Assembly (NCBI GenBank): GCA_029876055.1 | Contig: CM056878.1 | Location: 1,240,001 to 1,304,000 of the forward strand | Source of the DNA: Madurella fahalii | Lineage: Eukaryota; Ascomycota; Sordariomycetes; Sordariales | Reading direction: 5' to 3' | DNA length: 64,000 nucleotides | In this document: positions 32,384 through 43,169 of the stretch, in pieces | How the letters are laid out: every line of letters begins with the position of its first letter | Numbering within the stretch: position 1 is the stretch's first letter | Position numbers and translations under genes: made by a program | The notes under the pieces: model-generated | The model's database searches: none | Seen by the model: the letters and a program-made list of their open reading frames with translations, nothing else | Told to the model about the DNA's origin: nothing

Positions 32384-34828
32384 TCAGTGGGCCCCAGAGA
32401 TATGGAGGGAGAAGCACCACGGCTGCCACCAACACGAGCCCATATCGACGCAGCCGTTCCAGCCGCCTGTCCCGTTCCTCCTCCGCCTCGGCCCGCCACG
32501 CCGCCTTGATGCCGCTCCCACCCCTTTGAGACCATCCCTGCTCTTCCCCCTGGGATCGGGTGTCGTGGCTCTCTTCACAGTCGTGCTCGCTTCCGCCATT
32601 GGTCGCTTCTCCCTCGTCGGATTGTCACGAGAAGTTGAAGCCCTGTGGGAAGCCCCCCTTCCGCGCGGCCGGTCGTTAAAGGAGAAGCTCGCGCCGCCCG
32701 GGAAGCCGGCTCCACCATGGAAGCCGCCGCCACCGCCAAACGCTCCGCCCTGGCCCATCATCGAGAACAGGATCTCTGGGTCGATGCCACCACCCATGCC
32801 GCCGCCGAACATGTCTGACGGGTCCGCCAAGTCAACACCGCTGTCGTAACGCTCACGTTTCCTAAAACATCTGTCAGTGGGCTCTCGAGTTTACTCAGCA
32901 TGGCGGTGGTGCGACTTACTGAGGATCAATCAGCGTCTCGTGCGCCTCGCTGATGTCCTTGAACCGAGCCTCGGCAGCCGCATCCCCGGGATTCTTGTCT
33001 GGATGGTGGACAATGGCGAGTCTCCTGTAGGCCTTCTTGATATCCTGCTCGGTCGCAGTCTTATCGACGCCCAAGATCTTGTAGTAATCTTTCCTCTGCG
33101 ACTTCTTGAGTTCCAGCTCCGCCTTCCTGATTTCTCTGGCGATGGTCCGATCCTCCGGATCAAGTTCCTGGATAGACTTCCACTCCCGCACGGCTGCCTC
33201 CCATTTCTCGGCCAGGCCTAACGCATTTGCCTTGGTCTTGCGGGCTTTGATGTACGAGGGATCGAGGCTGACCGCTTTCTCGGTGTCGGCAATGGCGCCA
33301 TCATACTGCTTAAGCTTGATCCGGCACATTGCCCGGTTCTGCAAAATCTTAGAGTTTGTCCCCTTGTTGGACGGGTCAACATCCAAGGCGGCCGTGTAGA
33401 TGTCGAGAGCCGCTTGCCACCGCCCAGCTTTGTACTGGGCGTTGCCTTCCTCCTTCATCTTCTCCAGCTTCTGGACCATCCGGAGCCACTTGATCGCGTC
33501 CCTGAAGTCGGGGTCGCAGCTGAGCGCCTTCCGGAAGTGCTGCATAGCCTTGTCGTTCTCACCTTGAGAGTAGAGCGCCCGGCCCCGGAGCACCAATGCC
33601 TCCGGGTCCTGGCTGTTGATCCGCAAGAGCGACATGGCAATATTCTGGACTTCTCCGAGCGAGTTAACGTCGCCCATCTTCAGGAACGCCTCCCCCCGCA
33701 TGAGCTGCCACTTTCTCGGCTTTAGCGCACCGACACCAAGCAGCTTCTCGGCCATGTCCAGGGGATGCAACACCATTGAGGCTGCCGTGCCGTCCTTTAG
33801 AGCCGACTGCGCCGCTCTAACATGACGTAGCATCTCCTTGGCGGGAGCCGTGTCCTTCACCGACGGCGGCGGCTGGATGCGGCCGAATGTGGCGATCGCC
33901 TCCTCGGGCTGGCCAAGGCTGGTGTGGATGCGGGCCAAGCGTAGAAGAATCTTGGAGTTGTGGGGGTCCAGATCCGACGACCGCTTGCAGTCCTCCAGAG
34001 CCTCGCTATACCTGCCTGCCGACATGAACGCTGCCGCTCGGTTGCCAAGGTAGGTAGCAGAATTGGGCTGGAGATTGACGGCTGTTTCAATTTTGGGATG
34101 CATCAGCGGGGAATTGTCACACATATCTATCGTACCGACTCACCCTTGGTATAGAACTCGAGTGCACGGTTATAGTCACCGGCCTTGAAAAACTTGTTCC
34201 CTTCATTCTTGAATGACTCGGCCTTCTCGGCTTCTGTTTGGACGGGGCTGGACGGCTGCGATCGGTGGGGCGGCGGAGGGGGGACGACCTCGTCTTTGCC
34301 GCCGTTGGCCGATGAGTCCACGCCGTTAGTGACAGGCACGGTGAAGGAATTCGAGTGCGAGGGCGGCGCCGGTGGGGGGGACTTTTGCCGTTGAAACTGC
34401 TGTTGAGGCGGTGGGGGAGGAGGCGAAGAGGGCTTGCCGCCATTGACGGGCTCCTTGTCGACATCCATCGAGTTCCGGTCGCTCATGGTAGACAACTCGG
34501 ATAGACGCTTACGCTGTTCGGGAGGTAGGTTGAGCGGGTGCGTGTCAGGGTCGATCTTTTTCCGGCGGGACGACGAGAGCGGGGAATCGGTCGAGTGCCG
34601 CGCAAAGGGGCGCGAGTTGCGCGGCGACTGCGGCTTGGACTCGTACTCGTACGGCGGCGGCGGCGAGGGCGGACGCTGGACTCTCTTGGAGGGCGACCGG
34701 GAGCCCGAAGAAGACTTTGCGGGCGATTTGGTGGGCGAGGGAGGCTGCGGCTCGATAAACCCGGGATCCTCGACCTCCTCTTCGGCGGAGTTTGGCTTCT
34801 TGGACGATATTTTGGAGAAAAACTTCAT
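32384..34828 (-). CDS. TPR and J-domain co-chaperone (DNAJC7/TPR2-like)
   Basis: Three exons (34144-34828, 32920-34081 and 32384-32861) read literally as 774 residues. The N-terminal 200 residues are a Pro/Ser-rich disordered region with SPSK/SPTK motifs. Tetratricopeptide repeats follow from about residue 205 (AESFKNEGNKFFKAGDYNRA, ATYLGNRAAAFMSAGRYSEA, EEGNAQYKAGRWQAALDIYT). A C-terminal J domain DYYKILGVDKTATEQDIKKA has HPD in VHHPDKNPGD. DNAJC7-type proteins link Hsp70 and Hsp90 in the cytosol. After a Gly-rich stretch, GASFSFNDRPRGRG meets a run of six C (32653-32658). The +1 frame there reads GFPQGFNFS and stops at 32625, a far more typical J-protein ending than the literal 80-residue Arg-rich extension. 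The true protein is therefore probably about 694 residues. Confidence 0.88.
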
Positions 34829-36110
34829 TTGCGAGTGAGCCTCGAAGATATTACTCTAAAAAGCCGTGCTTCTGGGTCCCGATTGTTATAAAGCGGTTGG
34901 TCCGCAAACGAAGCTCCGAGGGGTGGGTGACTTCCAGGCCAGGTCAGGCTTTGTATCGCCGGCGCTGCATAAAGGCAAAAATAGCTGGAGGATTTTGGGG
35001 ACGGTACCGAGCGTCCAGGTATCCTGTGGTATTGGGGGGGGTGTGGGTGTGCATGCAATTGCCTGGCACCTATTTTTTATTTTAAATTTTTTTTCCCTCT
35101 GGCAGCGTAACCGCCAAAAAATTGAAAGGGGGGGTTTTCCTGGCTGGCGGGAAACTGGGAAGTGGGCAAAAGGAATTGTGAAAGTCTGGAGGTCGGGGAT
35201 GGTTCAAAAGTTCGCAAAAGAAGGCAGCAGGCCGATCAACCCATCACGTTTTAGCAGATTGAAAGGGTTTAGACGATTTCTCAGCCCACAGGCAAATCAC
35301 GGAGCCCTTTCGGCCTCTTGATTTGCGATTCGAAGGAATATTGAGCTGGCTGGGGTTGCTCTGGAAATTTGGCAGGCAGAAGAAAGTCATTCGTCCCGTC
35401 CAACGCCCAGCACCCGAGCGTGGGGACGTGGCCAGCTGCGGGGGGCAGCGGCTTCCACCCGGTCGTCTCTTCAACCCCCGGGGGTGCTGCCCACGGGACC
35501 AGCTCCCAAGGCTGCTAGCAACCCCCGCTGAGACACTGAAGAATTCGAATGTCGGGGCGTATCGCTCTAACCGGCGCTCAGCCGGAGGCCGGCACTGCCC
35601 ATTTCTCGAAGCTTCTGTGGGTCAGCCTGTCCGCAGTCGGGGCGCATTGCGCAGCGTTTGCAAGGCTCGAAGCCCGTTTGTCATTGAGGGGAAGAGCAAG
35701 AGGGCAATCAACAACCGGATTGATTTCAATCGGGGCTCCCATGGTCAGCGACTGTTTTTTTTTTTTTTTTTTTCTCTTTGGAGGTTGGCGACTGCTCACC
35801 GGTTTGCCTCAAGGGCCTTGCCAGGTCAACAGAAAGGCCAAAAGGGACGCTAGGCGCGGCCTGCGCATTGAACTGTGACAGCCACCGCGCGATGGTAACA
35901 AATTCGTAATGCGACATCCGTTTATTGGTTGATAATCCCCGTTGACAGCGCCAAACACCAAACCGATAGGCCCAAACCATCAAACCATCCCCATAGCCCG
36001 TTACTCATTACTACCACGCGAAATCCAGCCGCCCAGTCATGACGCTTGTTGATAACCATCGGCAGCCCCGCAACGCCCATGCACCCCTCTGGTTGGTGCT
36101 CCTGGCTAGC
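34829..36110. other. 1.3-kb spacer upstream of the TPR-DnaJ gene
   Basis: No gene is supported. Contains a T19 run at 35755-35773, T-rich sequence near 35070-35095 and GC-rich blocks. Open frames here lack motifs. Confidence 0.5.
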
Positions 36111-37024
36111 TCACGCATCCTCCGGGTCCTCTGAGGCCTGCTCACCCCCTCCGTTACCTCCAATGATTGTGTTTACAAAATCATGGTACCTGAACACCTC
36201 ACCACGCTTGCCTAGGCCGCCACCGGCCCTGCTCTTGGTGAAGGCTCTCCGCCCCGTGAAGCCTGCAATGACCTTGTCCACGTCCATTGCCGTCAATGGC
36301 TGTTGGCCAGGCTCCGGTGCGGTGTTCAGCAGGGCGTCCCGGAGCTCCGCGAGATCGACCTGACCGCTGTCGTCGTCGTCAAACGCTGAGAATGCGGACA
36401 GGAGCTCCGAGCTCGGCGACAGGGCAGCCAGCGCAGCCGAGATAGAGTTGAGGAACATGGCAATGGTCATGGTCTGGGGTCCAGACGGCGGGAAGAACTG
36501 CGAGACGTCGGACGCGCTCGACGGAAGGCCTGGGAGCTTACGTGTCAGCCGGTGCGCTGAGAATAACAAAGGACACAGGCCCTACCCAGCTGCTTAAGCA
36601 TGTCGGCAATGTCCTCCCTGTTCACGGAACCATCGCTGTCGCGGTCGAGTATCTGGAAACCTTCCCGCAACGTCCGGACCTGGGAGGGCTGTAGTTGGGA
36701 TAATGTGGTCCCGTGCGCCGCTGTGTTGGTAACCGCTGACCGATGCGCGATGGGCGGCGGGGGCAGGAATTCTTCATCGTCATCATCCGGCGCATCGACC
36801 ACTGTCGCGTGTCTGCGGAGTGTCCGGCTCTCTGGCGTAGGGGTAGTCACTGGGCTGCTAGCGAACTTCGGGCCGCCCTCGGAGAATCCTTGCTTCGCGG
36901 GCGACGCTGACGGGGTTGTCTGTCGCAAGGTGGAAGGAGATGCCGGTGATTGTGGGCGGCGGAATGGCGAAGCTCGAGTGGTCCCGTACCCCAGCGGGGA
37001 CGGCTTGAACGGCATGGCCTGCAT
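36111..37024 (-). CDS. EF-hand protein, myosin II regulatory light chain-like
   Basis: Two exons (36586-37024 and 36111-36529) give 285 residues. The C-terminal two thirds fit a myosin regulatory light chain: EF-hand loop DRDSDGSVNRED (about residues 125-140), then the light-chain block GPQTMTIAMFLNSI, and a second acidic loop DDDDSGQVDLAEL. A final helix and FRYHDFVNTIIGG follow. Regulatory light chains bind the IQ motif of myosin II at the cytokinetic ring (Rlc1 in fission yeast). Odd is the N-terminal extension of about 110 residues rich in Ser/Pro/Thr (for example SPASPSTLRQTTPSASPAK), likely disordered and phosphorylated. A second Met lies three codons downstream (MPFKPSPLGYG). Another EF-hand protein of the calmodulin superfamily is the alternative. 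Confidence 0.82.
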
Positions 37025-38224
37025 GGCTGGTCAGCATAGCACACAAAGAAATCCGTTTCCACAACAGCATTACCATTTTTTCTGTCGCCGTCTCTCGGGC
37101 AGTGTTTGCAAAACGTAACAGGGAGATTTTCCCCGGGTTCCCGACTGCTGTCGATTGGTGTGTAGATGTTGCCCCGTTGACAAACAATACGCGCCCGATG
37201 AAACGCTGCCCTGTTGGCAAAGACCAATGTCGAGAAATCTATGAGCAAATTGATTCCCAGCACCAAGATGTTCAGTAAACTCTTTTGCTGTCTGGTTGGG
37301 CACCTAGCCGTCGTCAATGGCGATCTGCAGCAATCTTGGAAAGCCGATGGCGGGACCAAAGTAAACAATCTAACCGGACAACCACCTCAGCAAGGTAGCA
37401 ATGACGAAGCGCCACTGCTGTCAGGCCGCAATGGGGGGCATTTGTGGCTGGGCTCTGTTGTGGGGCTGAGGCTGGGCTTCTGCCGGGCCATGCATGTTTC
37501 AAACCCCTTTTTGCAGGGATTGGACAGGGAGCGTTCCCAGCAGCGGCCAGATCCGTCCCCTCCCTGAACCCCTCACTGGCTCAGCCAGAACCCCTGTCCG
37601 GAGTGCAACTCAACCCAACGGTTCACAGCACCAAAGCATCGTTGGTTGAACGTCCTGCATCTCGGCTTGCAGCCGATCCGTGTGTTTCGGTGCCGCGCGT
37701 TCCCACGGCGGCATTGACTCGGCAGCCCGTTCCGTCGACGAGTTCCCAGCCGGAGACGGGTGTTTCGAGTTGGAGTCTCCGGGCGCCGTTTGCTCCCGCC
37801 CCTTTTAATCCTCACACGGTAGGCCAATCCAGAAGACCGGTCCGGCTCTCCCCCAGTCGCATCTCGCTTGGGACCGCGTTCCCCTCTCGCACCTCTCGTC
37901 TCTGGGCCGCGCCCGCCCATTGGACCCAACAAATCCACACACCATTGTTGCAAAAGACCGGGCGCTGGGCTGGAGCGGGCAACACCCCATCCGCCGGGTC
38001 GGGAGGGGCCACCTAGGCGCCTGTTTGTGCTCTTCTGCGGCCAATTTCATTCCGGTGATTTGCGGACCGAGCCCGAACGTCTGGTTCGTGCAACTAACTG
38101 TGTCGCGCATTCAAGGACAGCCCGAAGCAGCGCACCCTCAGGACGGGGCCCGGCAAAAGCGAGGAGGCTCGTTGGATATTCAGCCAAGCTTGGATAGGGG
38201 CTAGTGGGCGCGCGTAGTGTCCGC
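37025..38224. other. Divergent spacer, myosin light chain-like / AFI1
   Basis: 1.2 kb between divergent starts, so it holds both promoters. GC-rich, with a 190-aa plus-strand open frame of no recognisable content. No RNA gene or repeat is seen. Confidence 0.5.
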
Positions 38225-40854
38225 ATGACGATGGCATCGACCCAGCAAGCGCTGCCATTCCTCACACGAGCCAGCAGCGCGGCCGGCTATGCCAACGGCA
38301 AGGGTCTGAACCATCGAAGATCGCTATCAACAATCCCGTCATCGCGGTCCGCCGCCGAGATGTCGCAGAGTGCGCGGCCCGCCCGCTCCCCGCAGCCCCC
38401 CGCCGGAGTGATCCCCGATCTCGACCGGGCTTCGGACCCGAGCGCCAAGAGCAAGACGTCGTCACAGCACAGTTCCCTGTCAGCCGGCGCACAACGTCGC
38501 TATGACCCCGCGGTGCGCCGGCCCCGCAGGCTGCGCTCGCAGTACCCGCGCGGTAGTACAGAGAATCACGTCGAGTACATCTTAGTCGCGTCGTTCGATA
38601 TTGACCGGGGCCCGGTCATGGAGCACCAGTACCCGGTGGCCATCACCGGCGACGAGCACATGCTTGCCGAACTCATGCTCCCCGACCAGGCCCACGTCAG
38701 AAACCAGGACTGGACAATATTCTTTCTGCACAAGGACACGAGCCAAGAGGAGGACGACGCGGATCGGCGCGCAAAAGAGGAGAGGCGCGCGCGGCGGACA
38801 CGCAAACGGGACCGGGCCAAAGGAGTAATACACGAGTCGGACGACGAGGAAGAAGACGGCGATTTGGACGACGACTGGGACGACGACGTATCCACCGATA
38901 CGGAGCCTGAAGGCGGCGAGGGTCCGCCTTTGGTGTACGTCCTCAATCTCGTCAACACAAAACAGGACAAGACGGTCAAGAGAGGCGCCGTGGTGAAAGC
39001 CATGGCCATCTGCACCCGGCATCCCTTCCTGCATATATACAAGGCGAGAACCTGCTCTCCCTCCGTATCACTGCACGCCGGCTAACTCGAGCTCAGCCCC
39101 TATTATTACTAGCCCTGGAGGAGTACTTCAAGTCGCCGGTGCCAGAAACCTTAACCATGCTGTTCAATGCCGTAAACGAAATGGACTTGTCGTTGATGCC
39201 GAAGCTGAGTTTGCTGGAGGCGCACCTCTTACAGTCGAGCGACAATAAGGATCTGTTTGTTGAAAAGTTCGAGCAGATGATCCAAGTGCGGATTGCCGAA
39301 GAAACGGGGGAGGGTGTGGCGGACCAACCACTAGACGCCAGCCAGACGCCGGCGAAGCGGCCTGGGATATTCCGTTCGGGGACCAAGGCGCACATCGAGG
39401 GACAGGCGGCGTATGTGGTCCCTAGGGACACGCACGAGTTCGAGAGCAAGGTCATGTACAAGGGCATTCCCATTCCGATCAAGGTGCCCGTGGCCGTCAT
39501 GCCTGAGATTGTTGGCGACTTCTCCCTGATCAAGCTCATCCAAAACTTCTCCGACTCGCACGCCAAGTCACCGCAGACCTTCTCCACGCTGCATCCGCAT
39601 CTCACGACAAACGGCGCTACCACACACCCCATCATCGTGCTCATCAATGCACTATTGACGCAAAAACGGGTAATCTTTCTGGGTCACAACATGCCGTCGG
39701 GGGATGTCGCCGAGGCCGTCCTCGCGGCCTGCGCGCTGGCGTCTGGCGGCATCCTCAGGGGCTTTACCCGGCACGCCTTCCCGTACACCGATCTCACAAA
39801 GATCGACGACTTGCTGAACGTACCGGGGTTCATCGCCGGTGTGACGAACCCGACGTTTGAGCATCATCCGGAGTGGTGGGATCTGCTCTGCGACCTGCCG
39901 AGCGGCAAGATGAAGATCAGCAGCAAGATCGAGGCGGCGCCGATCACGGAAGGGCTGGTGTACTTTCAGCAACAGAACCCGGCCTACGCGAACCTGGTGT
40001 ACAACTCGTCGTCGTCGTCGTCCAACAACGACCTGACGGGGGACGCGGCCTTCATGGCTGACATTCTCCGGAGCATCGCCACGCGGGCCGGGGAGCGCGT
40101 CATCCGAGCTAAGTGGCGAGCGTGGGTGCTCAAGTTCACGCGGATCGCGGCCGCGTTTGAGGAGAGCGTGTACGGGGCGAGCGCGCTGTACATTGGTAGT
40201 GACGAGCACGAGGCTAACATGACGGGCCCGGGCGGCCACGGCTATGTGTGGGCTGACGAGGCGACCAAGGCGAAGGAGCTAGCGGGCAACGTGACGAGGA
40301 TTGAAGGGTGGAGGAATACTAGGAGTTACTACAGCTTCATCCAGGTGGGCAAGAGCTTTACTCCCAATTTCCCTTTTGAGGAGAGTATCAGACTGACCGC
40401 CGAAATCGTCAAAAACACGAAATAGGACGTGGCCAAGGTGTACACAATCCGCCCGCTCAAGGGTCTCGACCTGGCGCACATGCACGACCGCCTGCGGACG
40501 CAACGGCTGACGCCGATGCAGAGCAAGGAGATCTACGACGCATTTGCAAAGTACGTGCACTCGTACGACGAGATCTGCCTGCTGCTGAGCGTCACGCCCG
40601 AGTCGCACGCGGGGCTGTTCTACATTGCGCTGGGCCTGTTCCACAAGGACCGCGACGTGCGCATCAAGACGGCCGACCTGCTCGAGCGCATCGCCGAGCA
40701 CGAGGCCGGGCAGCACTGGTGGCGGTCCATGAGCCGGTTCGAGAAGCTCGCCTACGTGCGCATTAAGCGCGAGGCCGAGGCCGAGATGAGGGCGAAGGTG
40801 CAACAGGAGAGGGAAGGGGGTGGGTTTAGTCCGGTTGATAAGAGGGTTAGCTAA
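38225..40854 (+). CDS. AFI1: AFI1-type DENN-related Arf3-interacting polarity protein
   Basis: Three exons (38225-39043, 39097-40344 and 40426-40854) encode 831 residues. Afi1 docks the GTPase Arf3 and helps polarise growth in yeast. The N-terminus is Ser/Arg-rich; the Afi1 domain begins at about residue 118 with HVEYILVASFDIDRGPVMEH and contains a long acidic, basic-flanked insert (about 170-230). The SPA/DENN-like middle has VLINALLTQKRVIFLGHNMP, GGILRGFTRHAFPYTDL and VPGFIAGVTNP. The C-terminal helical block (TIRPLKGLDLAHMHDRLRTQ) ends in a short basic tail. The first intron (39044-39096) uses a GC donor (AAG|GCGAGA) with a GCTAAC branch and CTCAG acceptor; no GT donor preserves the frame. 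A second Met at 38231 is possible. Confidence 0.92.
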
Positions 40855-41161
40855 GAGAGAGTGAGGGAGAGAGGGAGGAGGGGCGGGGGGGGAAGTTGAT
40901 ACCTAATTTCTTTGGTTCGTGCTTGATACCGCGGAATATGCTTGTCGGCATGGTGTTTGTCGGACGCTCGATTGATTTTGGCATGGGGAAGGAAATACGA
41001 GTCCTATCATGGTGTTGCATTGCTCGTACGTATCCAGAAGCTTGATTACACCATCGCATAATTTTGCACCGTTATATTTTGGCCGTTTCGAGCAAACTGA
41101 GCAACCCTGTCTCATTCCCCCCTTACAACCTTCATTTCTTCCCCCCCCCCTCGTAGACCCT
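40855..41161. other. Convergent 3' region (AFI1 / S-formylglutathione hydrolase)
   Basis: A 307-bp spacer beginning with a purine GAGAGGGAGG tract (40854-40885) and ending with a C-run near 41141-41150. No gene is seen. Confidence 0.5.
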
Positions 41162-42159
41162 TTACAGCAGACCCAGGTGCTTGGCCGCGTGGTTGACATG
41201 GTCGTCGCTGAACGTTGCCATAAAGTAATACGAATGATCATAGCCCTGTCGTAATTCCGTATTAGTGCCTTTTTTATTCTCTCTAGGCTCCGTCTTATAT
41301 AATCTTCTTTGAAAATAAAGGAACATATAAACAAAATAAATAATTGAACAAATAAATAACTTACCTCCTGATACCTCACAGTTAACCCGTGTACCCCAGC
41401 TTCCTTGGCCGCCTTCTCAAAATTCTCAGGCAGCAACTGGCCCTGCTTGTAGAAATTATCCCCCGTGCCCACGTCCACCAGCGCCTTGAGATCCTTGCCC
41501 GCCCACCCCCTCACCAGCTCGGTGGCGTCGTGCTTCTTCCACTCCTCGCGGTCGGCGCCCAGGTACCCCGTGAAAGCCTTCTCGCCCCACGGACACCGGC
41601 TCGGGTTGGCGATGGGCGCGAAGGCGCTCACGCTCTTGTACATGCCCGGGTTCTTGAGGTACAGCGTCAGGGCGCCGTGCCCGCCCATGCTGTGGCCCGT
41701 GATGGACACCCGGCCGCGGTCGAGGTACTTGCCGTACTCGGCGTCGCCGAACAGCGCCTCGGGCAGCTCCCGCGTGACGTAGCTCTCCATCTTGTACCCC
41801 GCCTTCCACGGCTCCTGCGTGGCGTCCACGTAGAACCCGGCCGCCTCACCAAAGTCCCACGCGTCCTTCTCCCCCGGGAGGTTGAGCCCGCGCGGCGACG
41901 TGTCCGGGTAGAGGAGGGCGAGGCCCAGCTGGCTCGCGCGGTGCTGGAAGAAGCCTTTCTCCGAGCAGTTCTCCGGGGAGCACGTCAGGCCCGAGAGGTA
42001 GATTAGGAGGGGGACTTTTTGGGGGGAGTCTGCGGAGAGGGCTTGCGGGGGGAGGTATAGGTTCACGGCCATCGGGGTGCCGGTTGTGCTGGACGGGTGG
42101 GAGAGTTTGAAGAGTTTGCCCGAGAAGGAGGCGATGGTGGCTTTGGTTTCGAAGGGCAT
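41162..42159 (-). CDS. S-formylglutathione hydrolase (esterase D family)
   Basis: Two exons (41365-42159 and 41162-41245) encode 292 residues. The enzyme hydrolyses S-formylglutathione in glutathione-dependent formaldehyde detoxification, after class III alcohol dehydrogenase. MPFETKATIASFSGKLFKLS is the usual family start. YLSGLTCSPENCSEK contains the conserved Cys motif. GHSMGGHGAL carries the nucleophilic Ser, DVGTGDNF the acid, and GYDHSYYFMATF in the small last exon the His, so the triad is complete only after splicing the 119-nt intron. The frame stays open upstream to an ATG at 42322-42324, which would add 55 residues rich in Ser/Thr/Arg and nearly free of acidic residues, like a mitochondrial presequence. 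I chose the inner start by family length. Confidence 0.95.
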
Positions 42160-42652
42160 TTTGGCGGTGCTAGAGCGGTAGCGCTTGGTAGTTGTGGTGG
42201 TAGTGTTGGTGAGGAAGGGATAGGATGAGGGATGAGGGGCTGATCCGGGGAAGGCGGAGGAGAGGACGGTATAACTACAGATACTGCTACCCGTTATGAA
42301 CCGTGGTAGACGGTGTCTGGGCATTCCCGCTTTATCCAGCCCCGCCCTGGATCCCAATTGACTTCGGCCGTCAATGGCAATTGAAGCACCCGAGACACGG
42401 CCGTAACCCCACCTTTATCGACTGCCGATTAGGCGGGGGGGCGAGGGGTAAAGAGAGCTTCGGAAAAGAGGTCCACAAGCCGTCCATGTCGTCATCACGC
42501 TCGGCCATGCACTTTACTCCGACGAGGAACGACGGACGACAGGCGACAGACGACCTTCATAATCCCGAATGCCGAAGGTAAGAGCTTTGTTATTCCCCTA
42601 GCCGTACTCTCTATTGTTTATGAATACAATGCTCCCCAACCAAGCCATTGAC
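42160..42652. other. Spacer between S-formylglutathione hydrolase and the secreted protein gene
   Basis: The left part (to 42324) can be read as an N-terminal extension of the hydrolase. The rest holds its promoter and the 3' end of the cysteine-rich gene. Nothing else is recognised. Confidence 0.5.
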
Positions 42653-43169
42653 CTAATTCTCGGTCGTACTTTCGTTCAGGTGACACCTGAACGAGGTGAT
42701 GAGTGTGTCCCAGCCAATGGCCGTCAGGTTGAATTTGTTGGGGTAGTCGGATGACACGGCGCCAAAGGTGCACCCCGTCGGCGACCTGCAAATATCTTCG
42801 CACCTCAAGCTGTTTTCCCGCTGTCAGCATCCCTCGGGCTATCTTCGATTATCACTGCCACTCACAGGCGGGGATAGCAGAAAAACGGCCCCTCATCGGG
42901 GGCAAAGGTGGCCGCATTCTTGATCAACGGCTCCGGCAGGTTGTGGCATGTCTCCAACTCGTATACCGCATACTCACAAAGACCGCCCGCATTAGCTTCG
43001 GCGCAGATGAGGACCTGCCGGGTGAGCTGTTTAGTCGGTGGCGCACCAAGGCATCTTTCTTCACCTAGTTAACACTTACCCCGCCAATTTCACGCTTCTC
43101 GAGGGGCACCGAAGATGCCCGCGTAGAGCAGGCTAGGAGGGTGCTGAGGATGGTGGCGGTGAATAACAT
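42653..43169 (-). CDS. Small secreted cysteine-rich protein (131 aa)
   Basis: Three short exons (43080-43169, 42866-43014 and 42653-42809), each with GT-AG borders and matching phases, make a 131-residue protein. A signal peptide (MLFTATILSTLLACSTRASS) is followed by a Kex2-type LEKR site at residues 23-26. The mature part has eight Cys in the contexts VLIC, GGLC, LETC, PFFC, LRC, DIC, TGC and SFRC, two N-glycosylation sequons (NLT, NES), and the pattern NLPEPLIKNAATFAPDEGP. This resembles small secreted ascomycete proteins of about 120-140 aa in which paired Cys flank NLP...FGPDEG blocks (family resemblance from memory). An effector, antimicrobial or wall-associated role is possible but not shown. 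Each exon is too short to appear as a long open frame. Confidence 0.85.
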
